A DNA stretch of 64,000 nt, taken from positions 1 to 64,000 of the forward strand of contig NZ_JBKOPS010000013.1 of assembly GCF_047272945.1 (NCBI RefSeq). Reading direction: 5' to 3'. The translations under genes were made by a program, and so were the position numbers. The first letter of the stretch is position 1, and each line of letters opens with the position of its first letter. This stretch comes from Rubrolithibacter danxiaensis (GTDB lineage: Bacteria; Bacteroidota; Bacteroidia; Sphingobacteriales; Sphingobacteriaceae). The notes beneath the pieces were generated by a model, which ran no database searches, was not told the origin of the DNA, and saw only the letters and a program-made list of their open reading frames with translations. This document shows positions 9,480 to 18,270 of the stretch, one piece after another.

Positions 9480-10496
9480 TTATGAGACTTGCAACGCGAA
9501 TCCGCTTTTTTGCTGCTTTTGTATTACTTTGTGAAATACCTCCTCCCAGTCTCTGGCAAAGCGATTAATGTTAAATCTTTCGCGGGCAATTTTCTGTCCT
9601 TCCTTACCAATGCTAACTGCCAGTTCCCTATCATTTAACAATAATTTCATTTTATTGATTAAATACGTCAAATCGGTATGAACGAAACCGCTTATTTCGT
9701 TTTTAACAGCTGTTGTCATTTCGGTAGTTGCCAGTCCTACTATCGGCACTCCTAACGACATAGCTTCGCAAACAGAAAGGCCCAGACTGGTATAGCGTAT
9801 CGGGTTGAAGAAAAACCGGTAACGGCTTATAAATTCCGGTAGTTTTGTGTGCGATATTTCTCCAAGGCCCAACTCTTCTGCTCCCATGCCAACAAGATCT
9901 AATGGAATATGTTTTCTTACTTCATTAAATATATCGAAACCCAGCCGCCGGCCTCGTTTTTCAATATTATTTATTACAACAATTCCTTTTTCAATTTCGC
10001 CTGTATATTCAATTTCCGGTACAATTACGCCATGGTCAATTACATGAACAGGTGTCCTGTTATTATCCCACATTAAACTGTTAAAATGTGTAACGTGTAC
10101 CAGCAGTACTTCGGGATCATCAACAACGTGTTTTGTATCGGTTGGATGTTCGCGTGGAGGATCGTGCTCGAGGTAGATTTTAGGTAATTCCCTTTGCTCG
10201 GCAGAAAGAGTTTCATACTGATCTGTGAGGTAATTTTTCTTTGATTGGAAAAGGATACAATCTAATTCAAGGTTTTTAACATCTTCTGCAGCTACTTCGT
10301 GAACATTACTTGCAAAAGGAAAAGTTTCTCCCTTTCCATAATATCCTTCTGATCTTTCTGAATTTACCGGGATGTATATATCGTAGTTACCTTGCGACAA
10401 ATAATAGAGGTAGCTACCGTGAATGTGCCAGGTAAATATTTTAGGTCTTGAGTTTCGGGCGTTAAAATCTAAAGTCTCAGCTAAGTACGTTTCCAT
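9480..10496 (-). CDS. Putative glycosyltransferase, GT-B fold
   Basis: A 338-residue protein, first gene of the six-gene operon. The C-terminal half carries GLSVCEAMSLGVPIVGLATTEM, a degenerate E-x7-E motif of GT4/GT1 enzymes, and ends with a helix rich in Arg and Asp/Glu. The N-terminal half begins FTWHIHGSYLYYLSQGNYD, seen in glycosyltransferases that lack the long glycine loop. Likely involved in the same surface polysaccharide as its neighbours. Specific reaction unknown. No clear promoter motif was found upstream. Confidence 0.75.
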   Translation of the reverse strand: METYLAETLDFNARNSRPKIFTWHIHGSYLYYLSQGNYDIYIPVNSERSEGYYGKGETFPFASNVHEVAAEDVKNLELDCILFQSKKNYLTDQYETLSAEQRELPKIYLEHDPPREHPTDTKHVVDDPEVLLVHVTHFNSLMWDNNRTPVHVIDHGVIVPEIEYTGEIEKGIVVINNIEKRGRRLGFDIFNEVRKHIPLDLVGMGAEELGLGEISHTKLPEFISRYRFFFNPIRYTSLGLSVCEAMSLGVPIVGLATTEMTTAVKNEISGFVHTDLTYLINKMKLLLNDRELAVSIGKEGQKIARERFNINRFARDWEEVFHKVIQKQQKSGFALQVS

Positions 10497-10609
10497 GTAT
10501 TTTCTCAGTTTAATTTCTTAAACATTATGAAAGTGGAAACGGTTTTTTTCAGTGTCTTTATTTTGCGTAAAACAAATTAAAAAGATTGATTATCAACCGG
10601 TAAATCTTG

Positions 10610-11491
10610 TTATTTAACTTTATTTTTTTCGATTAACAGTTGAATAATACCATCTACCATACCTACACGAGGAACAAAAATCTGCTTTACGGCAGCCCAT
10701 TTCATTACGCTCAGGTAAATTTCAGATGCGGGAATTATAACATCGGCCCGGTCCTGATTTAATCCTAGTACGTTAATGCGGTCTTTTAAAGAAAATGAAT
10801 TTAAATAATTATATAAATTTTTGAGCTTCGAAAAGCTTAAAGGAGTGCCTTCCTTAGTCTCAGACAACCTGAACAACTTGTTAATATTACCTCCTGTGCC
10901 TATACCATTTAAATTTTTATACTTTCGCGAAGTTACTTTAATCCATTCTTTCATCTCTTCCCAGGTCTCTGCTTTATCCACATTATCCAGCATGCGTATA
11001 GTACCAATAGGAAAAGATTGTGATGCCAGTGGTTTTCCCTCAGAAAATACTGAAAGTTCTGTGCTTCCGCCACCTACATCCACAAATAAATAATTTTTCT
11101 TTTTATCTATATAATTATCTGTATTGCTGGAATATATAATGGTTGCTTCTGTTTTTCCTTCAACTATTGAAATATCAATGCCAGCAAAGGCTCTTATGTG
11201 GCTGATTACTTGATTTCCATTTTCAGACTCCCGCATCGCCGAAGTGGCACACGCCATATAATCTTCCACCTTGTAAACATCCATCAGATTTTTGAAGGCC
11301 AGCATTGTTTTAGCCAGGTCGTTAGCCTTAGCAGGTGAAATCTTTTTATCCAGAAAGGCATCATCACCTAAACGCAGAGGAACCCTGATCAGCGTATTTT
11401 TTTTAAATGACACATTCTTGTCATTCTCAATGATGTCGGCAATTAAAAGCCGTACAGCGTTCGATCCTATATCAATTGCAGCGTATCTCAA
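10610..11491 (-). CDS. Short Ppx/GppA-family exopolyphosphatase
   Basis: A 293-residue ASKHA-fold phosphatase. AIDIGSNAVRLLI (residue 4) and DVGGGSTELSVF (about 137) are the phosphate-binding loops. It is the short form, lacking the C-terminal HD-like domains of E. coli Ppx (513 residues), so it could hydrolyse polyphosphate or (p)ppGpp-type nucleotides. It begins 5 bases after the ppk stop codon, so synthesis and breakdown of polyphosphate are encoded in one transcript. Confidence 0.88.
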   Translation of the reverse strand: MRYAAIDIGSNAVRLLIADIIENDKNVSFKKNTLIRVPLRLGDDAFLDKKISPAKANDLAKTMLAFKNLMDVYKVEDYMACATSAMRESENGNQVISHIRAFAGIDISIVEGKTEATIIYSSNTDNYIDKKKNYLFVDVGGGSTELSVFSEGKPLASQSFPIGTIRMLDNVDKAETWEEMKEWIKVTSRKYKNLNGIGTGGNINKLFRLSETKEGTPLSFSKLKNLYNYLNSFSLKDRINVLGLNQDRADVIIPASEIYLSVMKWAAVKQIFVPRVGMVDGIIQLLIEKNKVK

Positions 11492-11496
11492 AACCG

Positions 11497-13551
11497 TTAT
11501 TTTTTATATTTTAAATATGTATATATATCGTTTTGTGCCCTGTAGCTTACTTTACTTCGGGTTTTTCTGTACTGGTTATTGTTCAGGAAATTAATTTCCC
11601 TCGCTTTTGTGTTATCTTTTAACTGAATTTCTATTATATCCCGTATTTCCTTTCGAACATAACTATCTAATACCGGAAATCCTACCTCCACCCTGCGATC
11701 CATATTCCGGGTCATAAAATCAGCCGAGGATAAAAATATTTTTTCATCTCCTCCATTTGAAAATATCCATACACGGGCATGCTCCAGGTATTTATCAATA
11801 ATGCTTATTACTTCTATGTTTTCACTGAAACCCTCTACGCCCGGTATCAGGCAGCACATACCTCTTATTATAAGATTTATTTTTACACCTGCATTATTTG
11901 CTTCGTACAGCTTTGCAATAATATCTTCATCCGACAGGCTATTCATTTTCAAAACCATGTAAGCCGTTTTACCTGCCTTTGCATTTTCAATTTCAGTTTC
12001 TATTAAACTATAAATTTTATTGCGACTTTCTACAGGAGAGACTATCAGGTATTTATACCCTTTTTGAAACACTTTTTTATGAAGCCCATTAAACAGATTC
12101 TTTAATTCTTTAGTTATTCCGCGATGGGTAGTGAACAAGCTGTGATCGCAATATAAAGCCGCTGTTTTTTCGTTATAATTTCCTGTCGCAAGATTTGCAT
12201 AATCCACTATCTCCCCTTTTTCTTTCCTGGATATGAGGCAGATTTTAGAGTGTACTTTATAATCAAGTAAGCCGTAGTTTACGTTTACCCCCTCTTCTTC
12301 CAGCCGCCTTGTCCAATAAATATTGGCTTGTTCATCAAACCTTGCTTTTAATTCGAGCAGGCAATTTACCTTTTTGCCATTTTTTGCGGCATTGATCAAT
12401 GCATTTATAACTTTTGAGTTCTCGGCAAGCCTGTAAAGCGTAATACTAATTTCAGTGACTTTTGGATCAATGGCCGCTTCTCGTAAAAAATGAATAATGT
12501 AATCGAACGACTGATACGGAAGATTTATTAAGTAATCTTTTTGAGCGATCTGGCTAAAAATGCTCTTGCTTAAATCCAGGTCAGGAACTTTTAAAGCAGT
12601 TGTTTTTGGATATTCCAGCTGAGGTCGCCCGACATTAGGAAAATTAATAAAATCTTTAAAATTATGATATCTGTTCCCCGGAATGAGGCCATCGGCTGTT
12701 AAATCAAGTTTTGCAACCAGAAAATGAAGCATATCGAGCGGCATCTCACTGTCGTATAACAAACGCATGGGCTTACCCTTTTTTCTTTTCTGAAGGCTTT
12801 TAGTAAGTGCATCTATAAACTTCTCGCTTACATCTTTATCTAGATCCAGTTCCGCATCTCTGGTTAATTGTATTGAATATGCTTCGATATGTTCATATTC
12901 AAATATGAAAAATATATTTTCAAGACAATAGCGGATAATATCATCAAGAAGAATAATAAATTTTAAATTATTTGTTTCGGGAAGAACAAGAAAGCGGTTT
13001 AAATTGGACGGAATTTCAATAAAACTGTACCGATACTTCTCCTTCTTATTCTGTGTAGTAAGTTTTACAAGCAGATAAATTCCCCGGTCTTTCAGTTCAG
13101 GAAAAGGTTTATCCTCATGCAACATAACAGGTACCAGGGTAGAAAGGATTTTCTCGCGAAAGAAGTTCCTTACAAATTGACCTCTGGCAACATTCAGCTG
13201 TCCTTCGTTAATTATAAAGATTTTTTCTTTGGTAAGTTCTTTAATGATTTCATCCTCAAATAGATGGTCGAATTTGCGCTCCTGTTTAACTACAATATTC
13301 TTAATCTCTTTTAGTATTTTTTTAGGATTATAGCCAAAAAGCTCTTTCGCTTTTGTATTCACATTTGCCAGGCGATTGAGCGTAGCAACCCTTACACGAT
13401 AAAACTCGTCCAGGTTAGAAGAAAAAATTGCAAGAAAACGAATGCGCTCTATTAAGGGAACTGTGATATCCGCAGCTTCCTGCAAAACCCTGTCATTGAA
13501 GTATAACCAACTGATTTCCCTGTTAGTAAGTGGTATCCTTTCTTTAGGCAT
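11497..13551 (-). CDS. ppk1: Polyphosphate kinase 1
   Basis: A 684-residue protein matching the four-domain PPK1 family. The N-terminal NREISWLYFNDRVLQEA and SSNLDEFYRVRVA motifs are diagnostic. The phospholipase-D-like catalytic core has the autophosphorylated histidine in KVHSKICLI and a second conserved histidine in the DHSLFTTHRG stretch. It reversibly makes inorganic polyphosphate from ATP, usually at the inner membrane. Neighbours: short Ppx downstream (5 bases) and a lysine-rich protein upstream (73 bases). Confidence 0.95.
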   Translation of the reverse strand: MPKERIPLTNREISWLYFNDRVLQEAADITVPLIERIRFLAIFSSNLDEFYRVRVATLNRLANVNTKAKELFGYNPKKILKEIKNIVVKQERKFDHLFEDEIIKELTKEKIFIINEGQLNVARGQFVRNFFREKILSTLVPVMLHEDKPFPELKDRGIYLLVKLTTQNKKEKYRYSFIEIPSNLNRFLVLPETNNLKFIILLDDIIRYCLENIFFIFEYEHIEAYSIQLTRDAELDLDKDVSEKFIDALTKSLQKRKKGKPMRLLYDSEMPLDMLHFLVAKLDLTADGLIPGNRYHNFKDFINFPNVGRPQLEYPKTTALKVPDLDLSKSIFSQIAQKDYLINLPYQSFDYIIHFLREAAIDPKVTEISITLYRLAENSKVINALINAAKNGKKVNCLLELKARFDEQANIYWTRRLEEEGVNVNYGLLDYKVHSKICLISRKEKGEIVDYANLATGNYNEKTAALYCDHSLFTTHRGITKELKNLFNGLHKKVFQKGYKYLIVSPVESRNKIYSLIETEIENAKAGKTAYMVLKMNSLSDEDIIAKLYEANNAGVKINLIIRGMCCLIPGVEGFSENIEVISIIDKYLEHARVWIFSNGGDEKIFLSSADFMTRNMDRRVEVGFPVLDSYVRKEIRDIIEIQLKDNTKAREINFLNNNQYRKTRSKVSYRAQNDIYTYLKYKK

Positions 13552-13624
13552 TAAGTTATATAAGCAATCTGAACCGAAAAGCCGGATTACAAACTTGTAT
13601 TTTTTATTGTTAAATTAATATTAA

Positions 13625-14230
13625 TTATTCCGCTTTCGGTTCCTGAGAAGAATTCACTTTATCTTGCTCCGCAGGCTGTTGGGACGACGCTGGTTTTGCA
13701 TTTCTTTTTCTGGTTGCAGAAGCAGTCGAGCTTGTAGCTCTTCTCCGGGGTGCAGCTGCATTACTTTCAGATTGCTCTCCAGCGTTAGCAGTTTTGCTTC
13801 TTCTTGCTGTGGACACCGTAGTGGCTTTTGCGGCAGCCTGCATAGCCTCTGTTCCTGCCTTTGGAGATGCCGTTCTTCTGCTGCGCTTAACCGGCTCTTG
13901 TTTTTCTTCACGAGTTACACCGGATTCATTATTCCTATGTTTAACCTCTTCAATGGCTGTATCCAGTTTTTTGATGATAGAGGTATTTTCTTTGCCCGAT
14001 GATCCTCTTCCTTTTTTATCAGACAGCTTTTTAGCCAGGAATTTTCCTGCCTTTTCAATATCCTTTCCTATAACTTCGGCTTCATGCCCCAGGCTCTCAA
14101 TAATTTCTTTGAACCGGGCACTTAGATTTGAACTGAGTTCTTTCCTCGCGGCTTTTTTATCAGCATTTTTAACTGACTTATTTTTATTCTTTTTCTCAGA
14201 TTTTTCCGACTTTCCTTTATCCTTTTTCAT
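13625..14230 (-). CDS. Lysine/alanine/serine-rich disordered protein, histone-H1-like
   Basis: A 201-residue low-complexity protein, very basic at the N-terminus (MKKDKGKSEKSEKKNKNKSV). A short helical core at about residues 30-75 (ARFKEIIESLGHEAEVIGKD then FLAKKLSDKKGRG) resembles the small helical region of bacterial histone-like Hc1/AlgP-type proteins. The C-terminal 100 residues are Ala/Ser/Thr/Lys/Arg-rich with RRR and KR clusters, as in histone H1 tails. No enzyme motif. It lies directly upstream of ppk1 on the same strand. Nucleoid or polyphosphate binding is inferred, not shown; an unrelated disordered protein is possible. Confidence 0.7.
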   Translation of the reverse strand: MKKDKGKSEKSEKKNKNKSVKNADKKAARKELSSNLSARFKEIIESLGHEAEVIGKDIEKAGKFLAKKLSDKKGRGSSGKENTSIIKKLDTAIEEVKHRNNESGVTREEKQEPVKRSRRTASPKAGTEAMQAAAKATTVSTARRSKTANAGEQSESNAAAPRRRATSSTASATRKRNAKPASSQQPAEQDKVNSSQEPKAE

Positions 14231-14355
14231 ATTATTGATTTTTGTGCTTTATTAATTAAAACCGAAAGAAGTTTTACAATTGTTATATGTTAAGTAACTG
14301 AACATTCAATAATTCTTATTTAAATTTACCATTTTTAAACCAGCAAATAACGCGT

Positions 14356-14847
14356 ATGCCTTCCTTTGACATTGTAAGTAAACTTGACGGCCAGACTCTG
14401 GATAATGCTATAAACAACGCAAAAAAAGAAATACTGAACCGGTATGATTTTCATGATTCAAAAAGTACTGTTGAATTAGACAAAAAAACCAACGAAATAA
14501 CCATTGTAACAGAAAACGATATGCGCTTAAAAGCTATACAGGATTCGATTATTTCACGTATGGTTAAACAACATCTGGACCCTAAAAGTTTGGATATGGG
14601 AAAAGAACAGTATGCTTCGGGCAACATGATCCGGAAGGAAATTAAAGTGAAAGAAGGTATTGATAAAGAAACCTCAAAGAAAATCGTCAAGAAAATTAAA
14701 GACAGCGGATTAAAAGTACAGGCTTCTATTATGGACGATCAGGTGCGTGTTCAGGGGAAAAAGATTGACGACCTTCAGGCTGTAATTTCAGTGTGTCGTA
14801 CAGAAGATTTTGGACAACCATTGCAATACATCAATATGCGCAACTAA
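14356..14847 (+). CDS. yajQ: YajQ-family nucleotide-binding protein
   Basis: A 163-residue protein matching the full length of the YajQ family (two-domain ferredoxin-like fold). The start MPSFDIVSKLDGQTLDNAIN and the ERYDFH-like segment NRYDFHDSKSTVELD are characteristic, as is the C-terminal EDFGQPLQYINMRN. Family members bind GTP/ATP and in some species cyclic di-GMP; the role in Bacteroidota is not established. Its stop codon overlaps the start of the next gene (TAATG), so the two are coupled. Confidence 0.92.
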   Translation: MPSFDIVSKLDGQTLDNAINNAKKEILNRYDFHDSKSTVELDKKTNEITIVTENDMRLKAIQDSIISRMVKQHLDPKSLDMGKEQYASGNMIRKEIKVKEGIDKETSKKIVKKIKDSGLKVQASIMDDQVRVQGKKIDDLQAVISVCRTEDFGQPLQYINMRN

Positions 14848-15272
14848 TGGAAAACTTCATTATTTCAGCAGACAAAACAAAACTGGATTTAAGCGTGATA
14901 CACGATTATTTGAGCCAGGATTCGTATTGGGCAAAAGGAATTCCATTGCATATTGTTGAACGTGCAATTGATAATTCCTTATGTTTTGGCGTGTATGAAG
15001 CGGACAAACAGGTAGGATTTGCCCGTGTTATTACAGACTGCGCTACCTTTGCCTATTTAGCTGATGTTTTTATATTACCTGAATACCGTGGTAAAGGCTT
15101 ATCCAAACAGCTTGTGCAGTATATAAAATCTTACCCGGATCTGCAGGGATTACGACGCTGGATGCTCGCTACTGTAGATGCTCACGGACTTTATGAGCAA
15201 TACGGTTTTAAAGTTATAAGCACTCCCGAACGTTTCATGGAAATTAAAAATCCGAATATTTATTTAAATTGA
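14847..15272 (+). CDS. GNAT-family N-acetyltransferase
   Basis: A 141-residue acetyltransferase. The start at 14847 is chosen because it overlaps the yajQ stop codon as TAATG and gives a normal GNAT N-terminus (MENFIISADKTKLDLS); an earlier in-frame ATG at 14793 lies inside yajQ. The acetyl-CoA-binding motif is VFILPEYRGKGLSKQLV, followed by the C-terminal ATVDAHGLYEQYGFKVI region. Substrate unknown. Confidence 0.9.
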   Translation: MENFIISADKTKLDLSVIHDYLSQDSYWAKGIPLHIVERAIDNSLCFGVYEADKQVGFARVITDCATFAYLADVFILPEYRGKGLSKQLVQYIKSYPDLQGLRRWMLATVDAHGLYEQYGFKVISTPERFMEIKNPNIYLN

Positions 15273-15345
15273 TGACAGATTATGCCGAAGGGATAATTGG
15301 CATCAAACTAATATAACGTACAATACTTACAAGCTATCTAAGTTA

Positions 15346-16236
15346 ATGACAAGGAAAAAACATAATAGTAACTTACCAACATTTGACCAACTATTAGTTC
15401 CTACCGTTAAAGCTCTGATTGATTTAGGAGGTTCTGGAAGTGTAGAAGAAATAAATACAAAAGTTTATGAAATTGCAAAAATAAGTGACGAGGTTTTGCA
15501 AATTCCACATGGAGTAGAAGGAAATACAAATGAAGTTGATTATAGACTTGCATGGAGTAGGACATATCTTAAAAAATTTGGACTTCTTGAAAACTCATCA
15601 AGGGGAATTTGGGCGCTATCTAAAGCCAATATTGATGTAAGTAAACTTGATCACGTAGAAATTGTTAGAAAAGTAAGAGACCAAGACAAACCACTTCAAC
15701 CTAAAATTAGAACTTTAAGATCAACACCTGGTAAAATAGAAATAGAGGAAGTTACTGACGAAGTTGATAACAGTGAAGAATGGAAAGAAAAACTATTGAA
15801 TATCCTTTATAATATTTCTTCAGTTGCATTCGAAAGACTCGCCCAGAGATTATTAAGAGAAAGTGGTTTTTTCCAAGTTGAGGTAACAGGGAAAGTTGGT
15901 GATGGTGGAATTGACGGAAAGGGAATCGTTCGAGTAAGTGGACTTCTAAGTTTTCATGTTATTTTTCAATGTAAGCGTTATAGAGGTTCGGTAACACCAA
16001 GTCAGATACGTGACTTTAGAGGAGCAATGCAAGGCAGAGCAGATAAAGGACTGTTCATAACAACAGGTACATTTACAAGAGAGGCAATAAAAGAAGCTAT
16101 AAGAGACGGTGCACCTCCTATTGACTTAATTGATGGTGAACTACTCTGTGACAAACTAAAGGAACTGAAGTTGGGTGTTAATACAAAATTGACCGAAACT
16201 GTTGATATTAAAAACGATTGGTTTAATAACCTATAG
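15346..16236 (+). CDS. mrr: Mrr-type restriction endonuclease
   Basis: A 296-residue protein with an N-terminal winged-helix Mrr_N domain (about residues 10-95) and a C-terminal PD-(D/E)xK nuclease domain (about 150-275). The catalytic pattern is GDGGIDGKGIV (Asp) followed by FQCKRY (Q-x-K). Type IV enzymes of this kind cut modified DNA, so no methylase partner is needed and none is present. The gene is AT-rich in third positions and sits alone between housekeeping-type genes, which suggests acquisition; no flanking repeats or transposase were seen. Confidence 0.9.
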   Translation: MTRKKHNSNLPTFDQLLVPTVKALIDLGGSGSVEEINTKVYEIAKISDEVLQIPHGVEGNTNEVDYRLAWSRTYLKKFGLLENSSRGIWALSKANIDVSKLDHVEIVRKVRDQDKPLQPKIRTLRSTPGKIEIEEVTDEVDNSEEWKEKLLNILYNISSVAFERLAQRLLRESGFFQVEVTGKVGDGGIDGKGIVRVSGLLSFHVIFQCKRYRGSVTPSQIRDFRGAMQGRADKGLFITTGTFTREAIKEAIRDGAPPIDLIDGELLCDKLKELKLGVNTKLTETVDIKNDWFNNL

Positions 16237-16270
16237 AATAAAAAGAATTTAGCTCTACTAATTCTCTTCA

Positions 16271-17584
16271 TTAAACCGTCTTCACGTCTTTCAGATCGTA
16301 CCCTTCAATATTAGTTATATAGTTATTACGTATCAGAAATTCAAAAAGCGGCCTTGCCTCTTCTGATACCGGCATATTACGGGTAGTAATAATCTCATTG
16401 CTCTTTTTATTCAGGTACGGATAGGCAAATAACTTGACATTTTTACTGAAAAGATCGCTGATATAACAAAGTAACTCGTCTGTGTAATGTTCGCCAAAGC
16501 TTTTGGAATCAAATATCCTCTTTAAATTAGCTATATTGGTAGATATACCTACGCTGCTCGGTTTGCAGCGGGAGAGATATTGCGCAAGTTTATGATTCCT
16601 GGTAAAGTTAGAAACGATAACATTATTACCTGTTGCACACAATTCTTCAGCTCTTGAAGCAAATGTTTCCAGGTCTTCATTACTTAGCTCTTCGTTTTCA
16701 CCCTCCAGTAAATTGGTCATTAATACTTCGATAAGTACCACCAGATTCTCGTCCTTCACATTCTGTGAACGCTTAAATTGATCAACAGCAAGATTAAAAA
16801 GATCAAAATTTGGAGTTGATTTCTGCCTGTACTTGGTACGCAGAATCATAATATCTTTTTTGTATAAAAGATCTTTAGGTTGCAGTGCATTTCCGTCTTT
16901 ATCAAATACTGCCGCTCCCGAAAATCCTTTCGCAATCAGGTAAAGATTTACCAAGCGGTCGTTCGCATTTGTAAAGGCCGGGCCCCGAAGACTAATTAAA
17001 TCAATTTCAACAGATCCTACAGAAAGATTATCTACCAGCGATTCGATCATCGTTTGCACATCCTGGTAATAAAAAAACGCCGCAAAAACCAGGTTTACAC
17101 CTAAAACGCCTAATACATTCTGTTGCAGGCTTGCATCACTGTCTAACAAGCGCACATGGAAAATGATATCATTTGATTCTCCTCCAGGAGTGGTTTGAAA
17201 TCTTATTCCGAGCCACCCGTGCGGATCATTCGTTTTACTAAAATTGAGCGTAGTAACGGTATTGGCAAAGGCAAAAAATGTACGACCAGAATATTTATTT
17301 CCAACAAGCCTTTCTGGTAATAAGTCAAATTCATGGGTAAGCATTTTTTCAAGGCGAGATTTACTTACGTACCTTCCTGAATTTTCTTTACCATAAATAG
17401 AATTGCTGAAAACCATGTCGTACGCAGAAATTGTCTTAGCGATAGTCCCTGAAGCAGCGCCTGCCGTAAAAAAGTTTCTTGCAACCTCCTGTCCTGCCCC
17501 TATTTCTGCAAATGTTCCGTAAATATTAGGATCAAGATTTATCTTTAATGCCTTACGCTTGGTTTCCAGTATTTCCCTTGCCAT
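16271..17584 (-). CDS. Large conserved protein of unknown function
   Basis: A 437-residue soluble protein with no signal peptide, no membrane segment and no motif that assigns an activity. The N-terminus (MAREILETKRKALKINLD, then EIGAGQEVARNFF and ASGTIAKTISAYD) belongs to a family I remember as widespread in bacteria. Databases have sometimes labelled it TonB-dependent receptor, which this sequence does not support because plug and barrel are absent. It is convergent with the Mrr gene (34-base gap) and is followed upstream by a hairpin that ends hsp20. Function unknown. Confidence 0.85.
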   Translation of the reverse strand: MAREILETKRKALKINLDPNIYGTFAEIGAGQEVARNFFTAGAASGTIAKTISAYDMVFSNSIYGKENSGRYVSKSRLEKMLTHEFDLLPERLVGNKYSGRTFFAFANTVTTLNFSKTNDPHGWLGIRFQTTPGGESNDIIFHVRLLDSDASLQQNVLGVLGVNLVFAAFFYYQDVQTMIESLVDNLSVGSVEIDLISLRGPAFTNANDRLVNLYLIAKGFSGAAVFDKDGNALQPKDLLYKKDIMILRTKYRQKSTPNFDLFNLAVDQFKRSQNVKDENLVVLIEVLMTNLLEGENEELSNEDLETFASRAEELCATGNNVIVSNFTRNHKLAQYLSRCKPSSVGISTNIANLKRIFDSKSFGEHYTDELLCYISDLFSKNVKLFAYPYLNKKSNEIITTRNMPVSEEARPLFEFLIRNNYITNIEGYDLKDVKTV

Positions 17585-17620
17585 GAGGCAAATTTATAAA
17601 TTTAGAACGTTTGCTGCGAT

Positions 17621-17656
17621 AATAAAAAAGGTGCTTCCTGTGAAGGAAACACCTTT
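17621..17656 (-). terminator. Rho-independent terminator after hsp20
   Basis: Bases 17627-17639 pair with 17644-17656 (AAAGGTG against CACCTTT, then one mismatch, then TTCCT against AGGAA) around a GTGA loop. On the minus strand a TTTTTTATT run follows. It lies 26 bases past the hsp20 stop codon. Confidence 0.85.
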
Positions 17657-17682
17657 AACCAAACCTAAACCTCACCTTTGAA

Positions 17683-18123
17683 TTATTTTACAGCAATTTC
17701 TCTCGTTAGATTCTTTGCTTCTTCTTTTTTTGCTACGTTAATTTTTAATACACCATCAACATACTCAGCTTCAATGTTAGCATGATCTATTGTATCTGGC
17801 AATGTAAATGAGCGTACAAATGAATTGTAACTGTATTCGCGTCTGTTATACTTTTTATTTTGCTCCGTATTCTCTGTTTTCTTTTCGGCAGAAATACTTA
17901 AGACATGCTTTTCAAGATTAATCTTAAAATCTTCTTTTTTAAGTCCCGGAGCGGCAAGTTCAATATGAAATTCGTTTTCTGTTTCTGCTATATTAACCGC
18001 AGGTACACGTGAAGTAAGTCTGTCAGAAACAAAAGAATCGTTAAAAAGCGATTCAAAAATGTCGTTGTACCATGGACTTAATGCGTTTCCGTTAGTGCCG
18101 TTATTAAATTTAACTAAAGCCAT
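17683..18123 (-). CDS. Small heat-shock protein, Hsp20/alpha-crystallin family
   Basis: A 146-residue chaperone that binds unfolding proteins without ATP. The alpha-crystallin domain spans about residues 40-135 and contains the ELAAPGLKKEDFKI and YVDGVLKINVAKKE segments, the latter being the conserved G-V-L motif. The start at 18123 is preceded by a full AGGAGG Shine-Dalgarno. Single-gene transcript with its own terminator. Probably induced by heat or envelope stress, as is usual for the family. Confidence 0.95.
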   Translation of the reverse strand: MALVKFNNGTNGNALSPWYNDIFESLFNDSFVSDRLTSRVPAVNIAETENEFHIELAAPGLKKEDFKINLEKHVLSISAEKKTENTEQNKKYNRREYSYNSFVRSFTLPDTIDHANIEAEYVDGVLKINVAKKEEAKNLTREIAVK

Positions 18124-18131
18124 TTTATAAT

Positions 18132-18137
18132 CCTCCT
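18132..18137 (-). promoter_or_regulatory. Perfect Shine-Dalgarno site of hsp20
   Basis: On the minus strand AGGAGG stands 8 bases before the hsp20 ATG. Bacteroidota genes seldom carry such a full match, so this likely marks strong translation. Confidence 0.8.
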
Positions 18138-18270
18138 ATATTTTTTAACTACGATAAGAGGGAATCAAGTCCTATGCCAACGGAACTTACAGAAATAAAA
18201 AGTGGCAAATATTCAGAATAAAGACTAAAAGGCAGCTAAATTTGAATAAAACTGTCTTTTTGTCTTTTAT

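Noticed and set aside
13654..14255. Alternative ORFs over the lysine-rich gene
   Set aside because: They are frame shadows of low-complexity DNA with Cys/Ser or Leu/Phe runs and no start signal.
14793..15272. GNAT start at 14793
   Set aside because: It lies inside yajQ; the TAATG overlap at 14847 is the natural junction.
16237..16270. Terminator between mrr and the unknown gene
   Set aside because: AGAATTTAG and CTAATTCT could pair only with a bulge and no T-run follows.
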